Assembly (NCBI GenBank): GCA_903929925.1
Contig: CAIYWO010000038.1
Coordinates: 1 to 20,580 of the forward strand
Direction of reading: 5' to 3'
Length of the DNA stretch: 20,580 nt
From: an uncultured beta proteobacterium
Lineage (GTDB): Bacteria; Pseudomonadota; Gammaproteobacteria; Burkholderiales; Burkholderiaceae_B
Shown here: one piece after another, positions 1 through 7,877 of the stretch
Layout of the letters: every line of letters starts with the position of its first letter
Position numbering within the stretch: position 1 is the stretch's first letter
Position numbers and translations under genes: made by a program
The notes under the pieces: generated by a model
What the model saw: only the letters and a program-made list of their open reading frames with translations
The model's database searches: none
Told to the model about the DNA's origin: nothing

Positions 1-1
1 C

Positions 2-805
2 TTTGGCTTTGGCGCTGGGGTCGAGCCTACATTGCATCAGAACTTTGAGGATCGCTTTGATTTTCCACTGGTTGAAATTTGGGGTATGACGGAAATGGTT
101 CGTACACTAGCCGTTAGCTCGGCACCTCGACAAGTGGGATCGCGTGCCTTCGGTAAACAAACACTAGGGCTAGATGTGCGTGTGGCAGATCGTAATGACC
201 AAGATGTTCCCGACAATAGTCCTGGCGAAATGCTCATTCGCCATTCCGAACTTGAACCTAGAAAAGATTTTTTTAGTGGCTATCTCGATGATCCACAAAC
301 CACCGAAACGGCTTGGCGCGGTGGGTGGTTTCATACAGGAGACATTGTCACGCGCGATGCCGACGGGATGCTGCACTTTGTAGATCGCGACAAGCACCTC
401 ATCCGACGCTCTGGCGAGAACATTTCAGCAGCGGAAGTCGAAGCTACTCTGCAGACACACCCACTAGTGAAGACCGCCGCGATCCTTGCAGTGCCGGACG
501 AGGTGAGGGAACAAGAAGTGCTCGCCTGCGTGAGCCTTAACGCACATACATCTGCAAGCATTTCGAACTTAAGTGTCTTAGAACGCCAACAAATTGCAAC
601 GAGCCTCTTTGACCACTGTTATGAGCGACTGGCTTATTACAAAGCACCGGGTTGGCTCTTACTCGTTGATAGCATCCCCACAACGGGTACGCAGAAAATT
701 CAAAAGCACATGATTTTTGCAAATGCGATCGACCCAAGAACTTTAAGGGGAATCTGCGACCTAAGGGCACTTAAGAAGAGAGTGCGCAACACAAGCGGAA
801 CTTAG
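2..805 (+). CDS. Acyl-CoA synthetase / AMP-dependent ligase, C-terminal part (5' end outside window)
   Basis: This is the last 267 residues of an ATP-dependent acid:CoA ligase of the ANL superfamily, which makes an acyl-adenylate and then an acyl-CoA. The frame is open from base 2, so the gene starts upstream of the window. The A5-type motif WGMTE is near the left end. It is followed by the hinge and adenylate-binding stretch (GGWFHTGD, then DRDKHLIRRSGENIS) and the C-terminal domain with TQKIQKH, which carries the conserved catalytic lysine. The ending DLRALKKR resembles crotonobetaine/carnitine-CoA ligase-like proteins (recalled, not searched). The substrate cannot be read from the C-terminal half. 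It lies 121 nt before the next gene on the same strand and may activate an acid made or imported by the downstream cluster (inference). Confidence 0.9.
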   Translation, partial: FGFGAGVEPTLHQNFEDRFDFPLVEIWGMTEMVRTLAVSSAPRQVGSRAFGKQTLGLDVRVADRNDQDVPDNSPGEMLIRHSELEPRKDFFSGYLDDPQTTETAWRGGWFHTGDIVTRDADGMLHFVDRDKHLIRRSGENISAAEVEATLQTHPLVKTAAILAVPDEVREQEVLACVSLNAHTSASISNLSVLERQQIATSLFDHCYERLAYYKAPGWLLLVDSIPTTGTQKIQKHMIFANAIDPRTLRGICDLRALKKRVRNTSGT

Positions 806-926
806 CGGACTTGAAGATGCCTACAAGCCAACGCGCTTGGGGTATTAACCTATGTGCCCGCATTCTTGTTAGTTTTACTCTGAGGCTTACTGCAGAAGGT
901 TCTAACAATATTTCAGAGGAAAAATA

Positions 927-1574
927 ATGACAGATGCGAGCCGTGCGGACAATTATCGCGGTGTATTTGACACACGATTAGGGTTTGGCGAAAAACCTGC
1001 CGTCATCGTGATCGACTTTGTAAAGGCATACACCACACAGGGGGCACCTTTTTTTGGTCAAGGTGTTGTTGATGCCGTAGATCACTCGATTCCCCTGTTA
1101 GTCGCCGCGCGTCGAGCCGGTGCACCCATCTTCTATACGCAAGTGGTCTACCACCCCTCTGGATTAGATGGCGGACTATTTTTTAAGAAGGTGCCTTCGC
1201 TCAAGCTTTTTGTGCAAGGCGCACCGCTTGGCGCAATCGATGAGCGCATCACTCCACTGCCATCAGACTTTATTGTCACCAAACAATACCCCAGCAGTTT
1301 TTTTGGTACATCACTTGGCTCGACACTAAAGACGTTAGGCATCGACACAACGGTGCTAATTGGTTGCTCAACCAGCGGGTGTGTGCGAGCAACAGCCGTA
1401 GATGCGATACAGTACGGCTATCGTGTGATTGTTCCAAAAGAATGTTGTGGTGATCGCCATGACGCTCCTCACGATGCCGCATTGTTTGACATTAACGCAA
1501 AGTACGGTGATGTCATGGCAAAGGCGGAAGTCATTTCCTGGCTTGATCAGCTCTCCAACCGCTCAAATGGATAA
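927..1574 (+). CDS. Isochorismatase-family cysteine hydrolase (N-carbamoylsarcosine amidase-like)
   Basis: A 215-residue cytosolic hydrolase of the isochorismatase fold that should cleave an amide or ureido C-N bond through a cysteine nucleophile. The family triad is visible: Asp30 in VIVIDF, Lys119 in VTKQYPSSF and Cys152 in GCSTSGCVRAT, with the usual spacing. The overall pattern, including the N-terminal NYRGVF segment, is that of N-carbamoylsarcosine amidohydrolases; maleamate amidase and biuret hydrolase belong to the same superfamily. The start is set by AGAGGA at 915-920, six bases before the ATG. Its end overlaps the next gene by 8 nt. Neighbouring amidases suggest it releases ammonia from a nitrogenous substrate. 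The exact substrate is not determinable. Confidence 0.92.
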   Translation: MTDASRADNYRGVFDTRLGFGEKPAVIVIDFVKAYTTQGAPFFGQGVVDAVDHSIPLLVAARRAGAPIFYTQVVYHPSGLDGGLFFKKVPSLKLFVQGAPLGAIDERITPLPSDFIVTKQYPSSFFGTSLGSTLKTLGIDTTVLIGCSTSGCVRATAVDAIQYGYRVIVPKECCGDRHDAPHDAALFDINAKYGDVMAKAEVISWLDQLSNRSNG

Positions 1575-2247
1575 GCCTGCACTCACCATCCGTCGTGATT
1601 GGGCACGTGTAGATGTCAGGGAGATACCTGCCTTGATGCAAGCATCAAGCAGTCAGATCAGCGATGTCACCGCTGGTGCTGCCAATCTCGATTTAGCTCT
1701 ACGTCGAATGGCGGGCCCAGAGCGTATGGCCGGGCTCGCGCTACCCATCATGACTTCTGTTGATGACAACTTAGCGCCTTATGCCGCGCTCAGCGTAATC
1801 AAACCAGGCGATCTTGTAATCGTGACCTGTGCAGCCGCTGGAAAGTGCGCCTTGCTGGGAGATCACATCATCGGTCTCTACAAAAATTCCGGCGCCTCCG
1901 GTGTGTTGGTGAATGGCTTTGTACGCGACATAGATGGCCTAAGGAAACTTGATTTACCGGTTTTTGCCCTTGGCACATCTGCGCGCGCGCCCACCAAGCA
2001 TGGTCCGGGTACGGTGGGCGTCTCGATTGCGATTTCAACTGTGACTATTCAAGCGGGTGATTTTGTTGTGATCGATGAGGATGGTGCTGTGACGATATCC
2101 AGCACAGATCTTCAAAACCTAGAGCCAAAGCTCGATGCACTATTTACGCGAGATCGCTTGATACAAGATCGTGTGGCATCAGGTGCAACCGAGCCTCCAC
2201 ACTTTGAAAATCTTTTGAGTCAAGCCGGTGTACGTTGGATCACATGA
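1567..2247 (+). CDS. RraA-fold aldolase/decarboxylase family protein
   Basis: A 226-residue protein of the RraA / HMG-CHA aldolase family. The frame is open further upstream, but the ATG at 1567 is chosen because it overlaps the preceding stop codon by 8 nt and gives the normal family length. The core motif starts at LLGDH and runs to GFVRDIDG: Asp99, twenty residues, Arg120, Asp121. This D-X20-R-D spacing marks the divalent-metal pyruvate aldolases and oxaloacetate decarboxylases (4-hydroxy-4-methyl-2-oxoglutarate or 4-carboxy-4-hydroxy-2-oxoadipate type), as opposed to the RNase E regulator RraA. The likely role is a retro-aldol or beta-decarboxylation step on a keto acid in the cluster's pathway (inference). 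It is coupled to the downstream amidase by an ATGA overlap. Confidence 0.85.
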   Translation: MDKPALTIRRDWARVDVREIPALMQASSSQISDVTAGAANLDLALRRMAGPERMAGLALPIMTSVDDNLAPYAALSVIKPGDLVIVTCAAAGKCALLGDHIIGLYKNSGASGVLVNGFVRDIDGLRKLDLPVFALGTSARAPTKHGPGTVGVSIAISTVTIQAGDFVVIDEDGAVTISSTDLQNLEPKLDALFTRDRLIQDRVASGATEPPHFENLLSQAGVRWIT

Positions 2248-3653
2248 AAAAGAAAATGCCTCCTCCTTCCAAGGAATTATGGAAAATTACTCTAGCCGAA
2301 GCATCTGCTCGTATTCAAGCTGCTAGTTTGTCACCTGTCGAGTTACTTGACGCGTATCTTGATCGCATCGCTGAAGTAGACAGCAAGATTCACTCTTATA
2401 TTTGTGTCGCGGCCGAGCCAGCACGCAAAGCGGCAAAACTTGCCGAAAGTGAATTGCGCAATGGAATTTGGAAAGGTCCACTTCATGGCATTCCTTTTGC
2501 GGTAAAAGACAATTACGATGTGGCTGGAATGCCCGCTACCGCAGGCTCTCGTTTGCGCTTGGCGCACATACCGGAGGTTGATGCGCCGCTTGTCGCTGAC
2601 CTTAAAGCTGCAGGCGCAGTCCTAATAGGCAAATTGGCAACGTGGGAGTTCGGCACAGGTAACGGAGGCGAATACTTCGATCTACCTTTTCCGCCAGCAC
2701 GCAACCCTTGGGACGTCGAGAGATTTACGGGAGGTTCGTCGACAGGTGCAGGCGCAGGGGTCGCCGCTGGCACAACCCTTTTCGCTCTGGGCTCCGACAC
2801 AACAGGCTCGGTGCGACTGCCTGCAGCTGCCTGCGGTGCAGTAGGAATGATCACCACACCTGGACGTCTCTCGACACAGGGAATTCTTCCAAACTGTTGG
2901 TCTCTGGATACACCCGGCCCCTTTGCCTGGACGGTTCAGGACTGCGCGATGATTCTTGATACCTTGCTAGGACCACCGCCAACAAACGCTTTACCTCAAC
3001 CCTCCCTTTCGCGCAGCGTCGGTATGCCGATTTCAGGCCTACGGATTGCCGTTGTTGACGATCCAGGCCCAGGCTTTCCGCAAGCAGACCGACCGTTGCA
3101 AAACGGGTTAGACCAAGCGCTAAAGGTTCTTGAAAAGCTTGGTGCGCGTCTCACGTACGTCAAACTTCCTATTCCGGCGGCCGAATGCTTTGCCGCATCT
3201 CGCATGATCGGACCCGCAGAAAGTGCCGCCATCCATGAGGATGAACTCAAGCATCACGCAGATCAAATGGGATTTGCCTTACGAGATAAGCTCTTGGCCG
3301 GCTCGCTTGTCAGAGCCGTTGACTATCTAGCAGCCCAACGATTGAGACAAGCAATCGCCTCTAGCGTCGACACCCTGCTGCGCGGCTACGACGCCTTAAT
3401 TACCTTTGGCACATTACATTTGCCGCCACGACTGGGCATTGAACCGGAGATGACGGCCTTCACCGTCGAAACGATGCTGACCCCTTTTAATCTCTCGGGA
3501 CACCCGGCCTTAGTACAGTGCAATGGTTTCGCAAAGGGATTGCCGCTTAATTGGCAAATCGTTGGAAACCGCGGCGACGAAGCGACAATTCTGCAAATCG
3601 CTGGCGCCTATGAAGCTGCAACGCCATGGCGCAATCGGAGACCAACGTTATGA
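2244..3653 (+). CDS. Amidase signature enzyme (AtzE/GatA-like large subunit)
   Basis: A 469-residue amidase-signature hydrolase. The Ser-cisSer-Lys triad is present: Lys88 in FAVKDNYDVAG, cis-Ser165 in FTGGSSTG and nucleophile Ser189 in SDTTGSVRLPA. The spacing (77 and 24 residues) is typical of the family. The glycine-rich loop reads GGSSTGAGAG rather than the usual GGSSGGS form. The start is the ATG that overlaps the previous stop as ATGA (2244-2247); an in-frame TTG three codons earlier has less support. Its own stop overlaps the start of a 72-residue AtzG-like gene, again as ATGA, so the two proteins are probably made in equal amounts and form a complex as in AtzE-AtzG. It should hydrolyse an amide or ureide bond in the cytosol; the substrate is unknown. 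Confidence 0.9.
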   Translation: MKKKMPPPSKELWKITLAEASARIQAASLSPVELLDAYLDRIAEVDSKIHSYICVAAEPARKAAKLAESELRNGIWKGPLHGIPFAVKDNYDVAGMPATAGSRLRLAHIPEVDAPLVADLKAAGAVLIGKLATWEFGTGNGGEYFDLPFPPARNPWDVERFTGGSSTGAGAGVAAGTTLFALGSDTTGSVRLPAAACGAVGMITTPGRLSTQGILPNCWSLDTPGPFAWTVQDCAMILDTLLGPPPTNALPQPSLSRSVGMPISGLRIAVVDDPGPGFPQADRPLQNGLDQALKVLEKLGARLTYVKLPIPAAECFAASRMIGPAESAAIHEDELKHHADQMGFALRDKLLAGSLVRAVDYLAAQRLRQAIASSVDTLLRGYDALITFGTLHLPPRLGIEPEMTAFTVETMLTPFNLSGHPALVQCNGFAKGLPLNWQIVGNRGDEATILQIAGAYEAATPWRNRRPTL

Positions 3654-3868
3654 GTAAAAAACGCATCACTAAAACACCCTCAGACGAACAACAAAATGCG
3701 CTTCACTCTTTTGCAAAACTACACGGGCTGTCTGAACTAAATCCTGTGTATTTGACGCGTATGCAAGAGTTGACTGCGCCGGTAGCCCTGTTTGGTCAGC
3801 AAGTTAGGCGGCTATCCAACAAAGCGGACGGCCCCGCACCCGTGTTTGTTGTGATGACCCGCAATTAG
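3650..3868 (+). CDS. Small AtzG-like (DUF4089, GatC-like) amidase partner
   Basis: A 72-residue protein starting at the ATG in the ATGA overlap with the amidase stop (3650-3653). An in-frame ATG at 3626 lies inside the amidase and is less likely. It shows a short helical N-terminal stretch around HSFAKLHGL, a second around LTAPVALFGQQV, and near the C-terminus the segment DGPAPVF. The hydrophobic pattern and the APVF ending match my recollection of AtzG/DUF4089 proteins. These are GatC-like subunits that wrap around and stabilise an AtzE-type amidase. The position directly behind an amidase fits. A homology search is needed to confirm the family, but translational coupling makes an amidase partner the best explanation. 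Confidence 0.72.
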   Translation: MSKKRITKTPSDEQQNALHSFAKLHGLSELNPVYLTRMQELTAPVALFGQQVRRLSNKADGPAPVFVVMTRN

Positions 3869-3884
3869 GGGGCTTAAACGAAAA

Positions 3885-4760
3885 ATGAAAAAACTCATCA
3901 TCGAAGTCCGCGTGAACGAATACGCAATGCGCGACGAGAATCCACATGTGCCATGGACACCCGCAGAAATCGGTCGAGACGCGCGCGCCATACAGGACGC
4001 CGGCGCATCGGTGATTCACTTTCACGCCAGAGCCACCAATGGCCTACCGGCGCACGGGCTAGAAGATTATGCTGCACCCATCAGAGAAATTCGGGCGCAC
4101 TCAGACCTGATGATCAATCCGACACTCGGTCAAATCACCAAAGGTGGAACGCTTGAGCGGATTGCTCACATAGAATCCTTTGCGAAAGATCCAATTCTCA
4201 AGCCCGAAATTGTTGGTCTTGATCCGGGCTCAACGAACATAGACGTCTTCCAGTCGGCCGCCAAGCGGTTTGTGTCGAACAATAAAGTCTACGTGAACTC
4301 CCATGAAACGCTCATCGCTTTTCTGGAGCGCTTTCGTGAAATTGGCGTCCGCCCTGCTCTGGCGTGCTGGAACATCTCATTTTTGCGGGGTGCAGGTGCC
4401 TTAATTGAGTTAGGGCTAGTCCCCGATCCGAGCTATTTTTTACTCGTACATGGTGGAGAAGGACAGCTTGGCGCTCATCCCAATACGCTTGAAGGTCTAA
4501 GAGCCTATACAGATCACCTACCCCGTGGATCAGCCGTTGAGTGGTCAATATGCTGTAAGGGTGGAAATCTTTTTACGATTGCCGCAGCTGCGATCGCGCA
4601 AGGAGGACATATTGCGATTGGCATCGGAGATTATGCCTATCCTGAATTGGGCTATCCAACAAACGCTGAACTTGTCAGTGAAATTGTCAAGCTGGCGAAG
4701 GCAATCGGCCGTGATGTTGCAACGCCCGAGCAAGCGCGACAAATGCTCGGTGTCGACTAA
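3885..4760 (+). CDS. BKACE / DUF849 family protein (beta-keto acid cleavage enzyme-like), atypical metal site
   Basis: A 291-residue TIM-barrel protein of the BKACE family (formerly DUF849; founding member Kce, 3-keto-5-aminohexanoate cleavage enzyme). These enzymes join a beta-keto acid with acetyl-CoA and split it into acetoacetate and a new CoA ester. The zinc-binding HXH is present as His45 and His47 in IHFHAR, and the C-terminal half has the family's HPNTLEGL and NAELV elements. The conserved strand usually written RVGLED reads AIGIGD here: Ala244 and Gly248 replace the expected Arg and the third zinc ligand Glu, while Asp249 is kept. Activity may therefore be altered. The gene sits 16 nt after the AtzG-like gene; a GGGGG run 12 nt upstream is a poor ribosome-binding site. 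Confidence 0.85.
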   Translation: MKKLIIEVRVNEYAMRDENPHVPWTPAEIGRDARAIQDAGASVIHFHARATNGLPAHGLEDYAAPIREIRAHSDLMINPTLGQITKGGTLERIAHIESFAKDPILKPEIVGLDPGSTNIDVFQSAAKRFVSNNKVYVNSHETLIAFLERFREIGVRPALACWNISFLRGAGALIELGLVPDPSYFLLVHGGEGQLGAHPNTLEGLRAYTDHLPRGSAVEWSICCKGGNLFTIAAAAIAQGGHIAIGIGDYAYPELGYPTNAELVSEIVKLAKAIGRDVATPEQARQMLGVD

Positions 4761-4791
4761 ATTAAAGCAGAAACACACATAGGTGAATTCA

Positions 4792-6138
4792 ATGCAACCA
4801 CAAGTGCTAAGCGCAACTGCTGCAACCAAGACCGCTTTGGAAAATATCGCTAAATACAACCCAACGACTAACGCGATGATTACAGTTCTCGCGGATCAAG
4901 CGCTCGCGCGTGCAGCGCAACTCGATGCCTTGCCTGCTCAAGCGCGAGGAGCCCTACATGGCATGGTGATTAATCTAAAAGACAATATCGACTTGGCAGG
5001 ATGCGTGACAACCGCCGCCTCCGTCATACTGAAAGATAATGTGGCGCAGCACAATGCCTTTATTACTGACCGCCTCCTTGAGGCGGGCGCTATCATTATT
5101 GGCAAATCCAATTTGCACGAATGGGTATTTGGTCCGACCAGTCAAAGTAAGCACTTTGGGCCGGTCAAAAATCCTTGGGATCCTGCACGCATCCCAGGCG
5201 GCTCGAGCGGCGGCTCGGGCGCCTCTATCGCAGCCGAAATGTGCACGGTTTCAATTGGCAGCGATACGGCAGGCTCAATCAGAATTCCCTCCGCGTTTAA
5301 CGGACTAGCCGGTTTGCGGCCTTCTGTCGGCAGAATATCTTGCACGGGCAGTGTCGGCGTAAGCCCTCCGTTCGACGTGCTTGGCCCGCTAGGAAAATCC
5401 GTATCGGATGTGGCTCGCGTTTTTCAGGTGATTGCGGGGTATGACCCCTTGGATCCAATGTCAATCGATCGGCCTGTACCCAATGCTTTGAGCACGTTAA
5501 ATGAGAGTGTTCGTGGCAAGCGTATTGGCTTTATGCGCCGTTGGTACTTTGATCACATATCTTCAGAATTACAAGCCGCGATTGAGAATGCGTTAGACGT
5601 TTATAAAAGCTTGGGGGTCGAGATCGTCGACGTAGACCTAGGAGATGTTGATCGCGCGCAAGAGATGTTAGGTTTTCGCATAATTTTGGCTGACGCGTTC
5701 GAAAAGCATCGAGAACAGCTGGCTCAACGACCGGACGATTATGGCGCGGATATCCAAATGCGACTTGCCATTGGAGGTCGATTAAGCGGACCGGATTACG
5801 CCGAAGCGCTGCGCTGGGTCGAGGCCTGGCGACATCGGCTTTCTCGCTTATTCACACAGGTTGACGCAATGTTGTGTCCAACGACGCCCATACTGCCCCC
5901 ATTAAGAGCCGATCTTGAGTTCGCACAAGCGATTCGTGCGATTCCGAAATTTACTTGCGTCTATGCGGCAGCCGGCGTTCCAAGCCTTGCACTGCCGTGT
6001 GGATTTTCGGCAGAAGGCCTGCCCTTGTCTATGGAGCTCGCGGGCCCCGCCTTTGGTGAAGCAGCCATATTGCAGTTAGGCCATGCTTTTCAAGCAGTCA
6101 CCGCGCATCACCTAACACGGCCAGCGCTTGTTTCGTAG
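4792..6138 (+). CDS. Amidase signature enzyme (second amidase of the cluster)
   Basis: A 448-residue amidase-signature hydrolase with a complete triad: Lys63 in VINLKDNIDLAG, cis-Ser138 in IPGGSSGGSG and nucleophile Ser162 in DTAGSIRIPS. The ATG at 4792 is preferred over a GTG at 4783 because AGGTG (4781-4785) forms a ribosome-binding site six bases before it. Unlike the first amidase it has the canonical glycine-serine loop, and no small GatC/AtzG-type gene follows it, so it probably acts without that partner. It lacks the C-terminal domain of allophanate hydrolases. It lies 31 nt after the BKACE gene and ends 93 nt before the TRAP transporter. It is likely to perform a second C-N hydrolysis in the same pathway (inference). 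Confidence 0.9.
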   Translation: MQPQVLSATAATKTALENIAKYNPTTNAMITVLADQALARAAQLDALPAQARGALHGMVINLKDNIDLAGCVTTAASVILKDNVAQHNAFITDRLLEAGAIIIGKSNLHEWVFGPTSQSKHFGPVKNPWDPARIPGGSSGGSGASIAAEMCTVSIGSDTAGSIRIPSAFNGLAGLRPSVGRISCTGSVGVSPPFDVLGPLGKSVSDVARVFQVIAGYDPLDPMSIDRPVPNALSTLNESVRGKRIGFMRRWYFDHISSELQAAIENALDVYKSLGVEIVDVDLGDVDRAQEMLGFRIILADAFEKHREQLAQRPDDYGADIQMRLAIGGRLSGPDYAEALRWVEAWRHRLSRLFTQVDAMLCPTTPILPPLRADLEFAQAIRAIPKFTCVYAAAGVPSLALPCGFSAEGLPLSMELAGPAFGEAAILQLGHAFQAVTAHHLTRPALVS

Positions 6139-6157
6139 TCTCCCCTAAAGATAGCTC

Positions 6158-6187
6158 TTGACCCGCTTTTAATTTATGCATTAGATT
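6158..6187 (+). promoter_or_regulatory. Candidate sigma70 promoter before the TRAP transporter
   Basis: TTGACC (6158-6163) and TAGATT (6182-6187) are separated by 18 nt and match the -35 and -10 consensus at 5 of 6 and 4 of 6 positions. They lie in the 93-nt gap before the dctP-like gene. It could give the transporter genes their own transcript. This is read by eye and unproven. Confidence 0.35.
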
Positions 6188-6231
6188 GAATACGTTCCGA
6201 GATGTTTCCTACAACTTTGGAGTAATAAGCC

Positions 6232-7317
6232 ATGCGACCTGCCTCCCTATTGCAATCACTCTTGCTTACCGCCGGTCTATCGATCGCTGCGTTCACTGCC
6301 TCAGCGCAGCCAACCATGAAGTTAAAGGTGGCCTCGAACTATCCAGCCACCTCCCTCTTCAGCAAAGTACAACAACACTATTTCGAAGAAGTCACTAAGC
6401 GCACAAACGGTCGCGTCACGTTTGAATACTATTACGGCGGCGTATTGCTCAAAGCGTCCGACGTGTATCCGGGACTAAGTCGTGGCGCGGTGGATATCGG
6501 GTTTACTGTACCTGCCGCCTTTAACCCTCGCGAGTATCCCTTGGCAGGAGTCACGCTGCCCTTTGTTACGGAAAATGTGCAAGCCGCCAGCTATGCATTT
6601 CGCGATTGGTACAACAACACACCTGAGGTCCAGAAAGAGTTTCAACGCAACAACGTTCATCTTCTCCTAGCAATTCCAGCCGCAGAAAACGTGCTGTGGA
6701 GCATGAAAAAAGTCACCACGGCCGCAGACCTTAAAGGCATGCGTATTCGCACATTGCTCGGACCTGCCGATGCGCTCGTCGCACTTGGTGCGACAGCGGT
6801 CACAGTACCTTACACTGATGCGATCGATTTGCTAACAAGGGGTGGAGTTGATGCGATTTCCACGACACCTTTCGAGCAAGGCGTCAAAGACGGACTCCCT
6901 GAAATGGTTAACTATCTGTCTCCTGCCGCGCGCATGGGAATATTTGCCACCGTCATCACTTCCATCAATCTGGATAAGTGGAAGGCAATGCCTAAAGATC
7001 TCCAGGAGATCTTTACAAGTGCAGCCAATAACGCCATTAAGTTTTATGCCACTGAGCAAGGCAAAGAGGTAGACGAGTCGGTTGATATCTTGCTCAAAGC
7101 TAAAAAAGTTCAAGTCGTTCCGATGGATGCCGCTGAAGAAAAAAGATGGCGTGAAGCGACAAACGATGTGATCGTAAAAAAATACAACGCTCAAGTCGCT
7201 CGGGTGGGTGCAGATGGCACAGCACTATTAGCCTCTTACACAGCTTTGGTACGTAAATATGAAAAAGAATACCCCTACGTCACTGGCATCGATCGTTTCG
7301 TAGCGCGTAAAAAATGA
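6232..7317 (+). CDS. TRAP transporter solute-binding protein (DctP family)
   Basis: A 361-residue periplasmic binding protein that captures an organic acid for a TRAP (sodium-driven, ATP-independent) importer. A signal peptide occupies residues 1-25 with a likely SPase I site at ASA/Q. The mature part starts with MKLKVAS and has the family's core segment LKGMRIRT, in which Arg173 is the residue that usually pairs with the substrate carboxylate. GGVDAIST matches the second conserved loop. GGAG at 6219-6222 precedes the ATG by nine bases. It overlaps the small permease gene by ATGA (7314-7317). The binding-site arginine implies a carboxylate ligand, consistent with the keto-acid and amide enzymes upstream. 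Confidence 0.93.
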   Translation: MRPASLLQSLLLTAGLSIAAFTASAQPTMKLKVASNYPATSLFSKVQQHYFEEVTKRTNGRVTFEYYYGGVLLKASDVYPGLSRGAVDIGFTVPAAFNPREYPLAGVTLPFVTENVQAASYAFRDWYNNTPEVQKEFQRNNVHLLLAIPAAENVLWSMKKVTTAADLKGMRIRTLLGPADALVALGATAVTVPYTDAIDLLTRGGVDAISTTPFEQGVKDGLPEMVNYLSPAARMGIFATVITSINLDKWKAMPKDLQEIFTSAANNAIKFYATEQGKEVDESVDILLKAKKVQVVPMDAAEEKRWREATNDVIVKKYNAQVARVGADGTALLASYTALVRKYEKEYPYVTGIDRFVARKK

Positions 7318-7877
7318 CCTTCAGATCCGCCTGTCAGAAGTTAATTATGACCTCGCGGTCGGTCACGTTGGCTATGGCTGGCGTGACAGGCTTACTCACG
7401 ATCGTCATGATGCTTGGGGTAGTGCTTGATGCTTTCCTGCGGGGGACCGCAGGTATTGCGGTCTGGGGAGTGCTTGAACTATGTACTCTATTGCTTCTAG
7501 CGATGATTTATTTTGGCCTACCGTCGACCCAAAGCGAACGCGAGAACTTTCGTGTCTCGATCATCACAGACTTAATGCCGATGAAAGTCAACCTATTCAT
7601 CAGTGGCATTTTGTTGTTATTACAAATAGTAGTCTTGGGCTTGCTTTGCTGGTTTACATGGCGTGCTGCAATATTTTCGTTCAACCGTGATGAGGTCTCA
7701 ATTGGCTTGGTTGAAATTTCGTTGTGGCCACATCGTTTCATGATCGCTATGGGTCTTAGTGTGCTGACCTTCCAGAGCATAGTATCTGGCCTTGATCTTT
7801 TGCTAAATGGAAAACATCCATTCGCTCCAGACCAAGCTCTCGAACTCGCGCAAGCTGTCAGGCAACAAAAATTATGA
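7314..7877 (+). CDS. TRAP transporter small permease (DctQ family)
   Basis: A 187-residue inner-membrane protein with four predicted hydrophobic helices at about residues 18-40, 49-69, 92-116 and 137-161, the usual DctQ layout. Between helices 2 and 3 lies the polar stretch SERENFRV, which corresponds to the conserved motif of this family. The start is fixed by the ATGA overlap with the binding-protein gene, and its own stop overlaps the next start in the same way. It works with the large permease and the periplasmic binding protein as a three-part importer. DctQ subunits are poorly conserved, so the call rests on the topology, size and flanking genes. Confidence 0.9.
   Translation: MTFRSACQKLIMTSRSVTLAMAGVTGLLTIVMMLGVVLDAFLRGTAGIAVWGVLELCTLLLLAMIYFGLPSTQSERENFRVSIITDLMPMKVNLFISGILLLLQIVVLGLLCWFTWRAAIFSFNRDEVSIGLVEISLWPHRFMIAMGLSVLTFQSIVSGLDLLLNGKHPFAPDQALELAQAVRQQKL

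Noticed and set aside
806..867. A reading frame after the ligase stop encoding a short acidic tail (ELSGLEDAYKPTRLGY), suggesting a frameshifted longer C-terminus.
   Set aside because: The ligase already ends in the DLRALKKR-type tail expected for the family, and no motif lies in the extra stretch.
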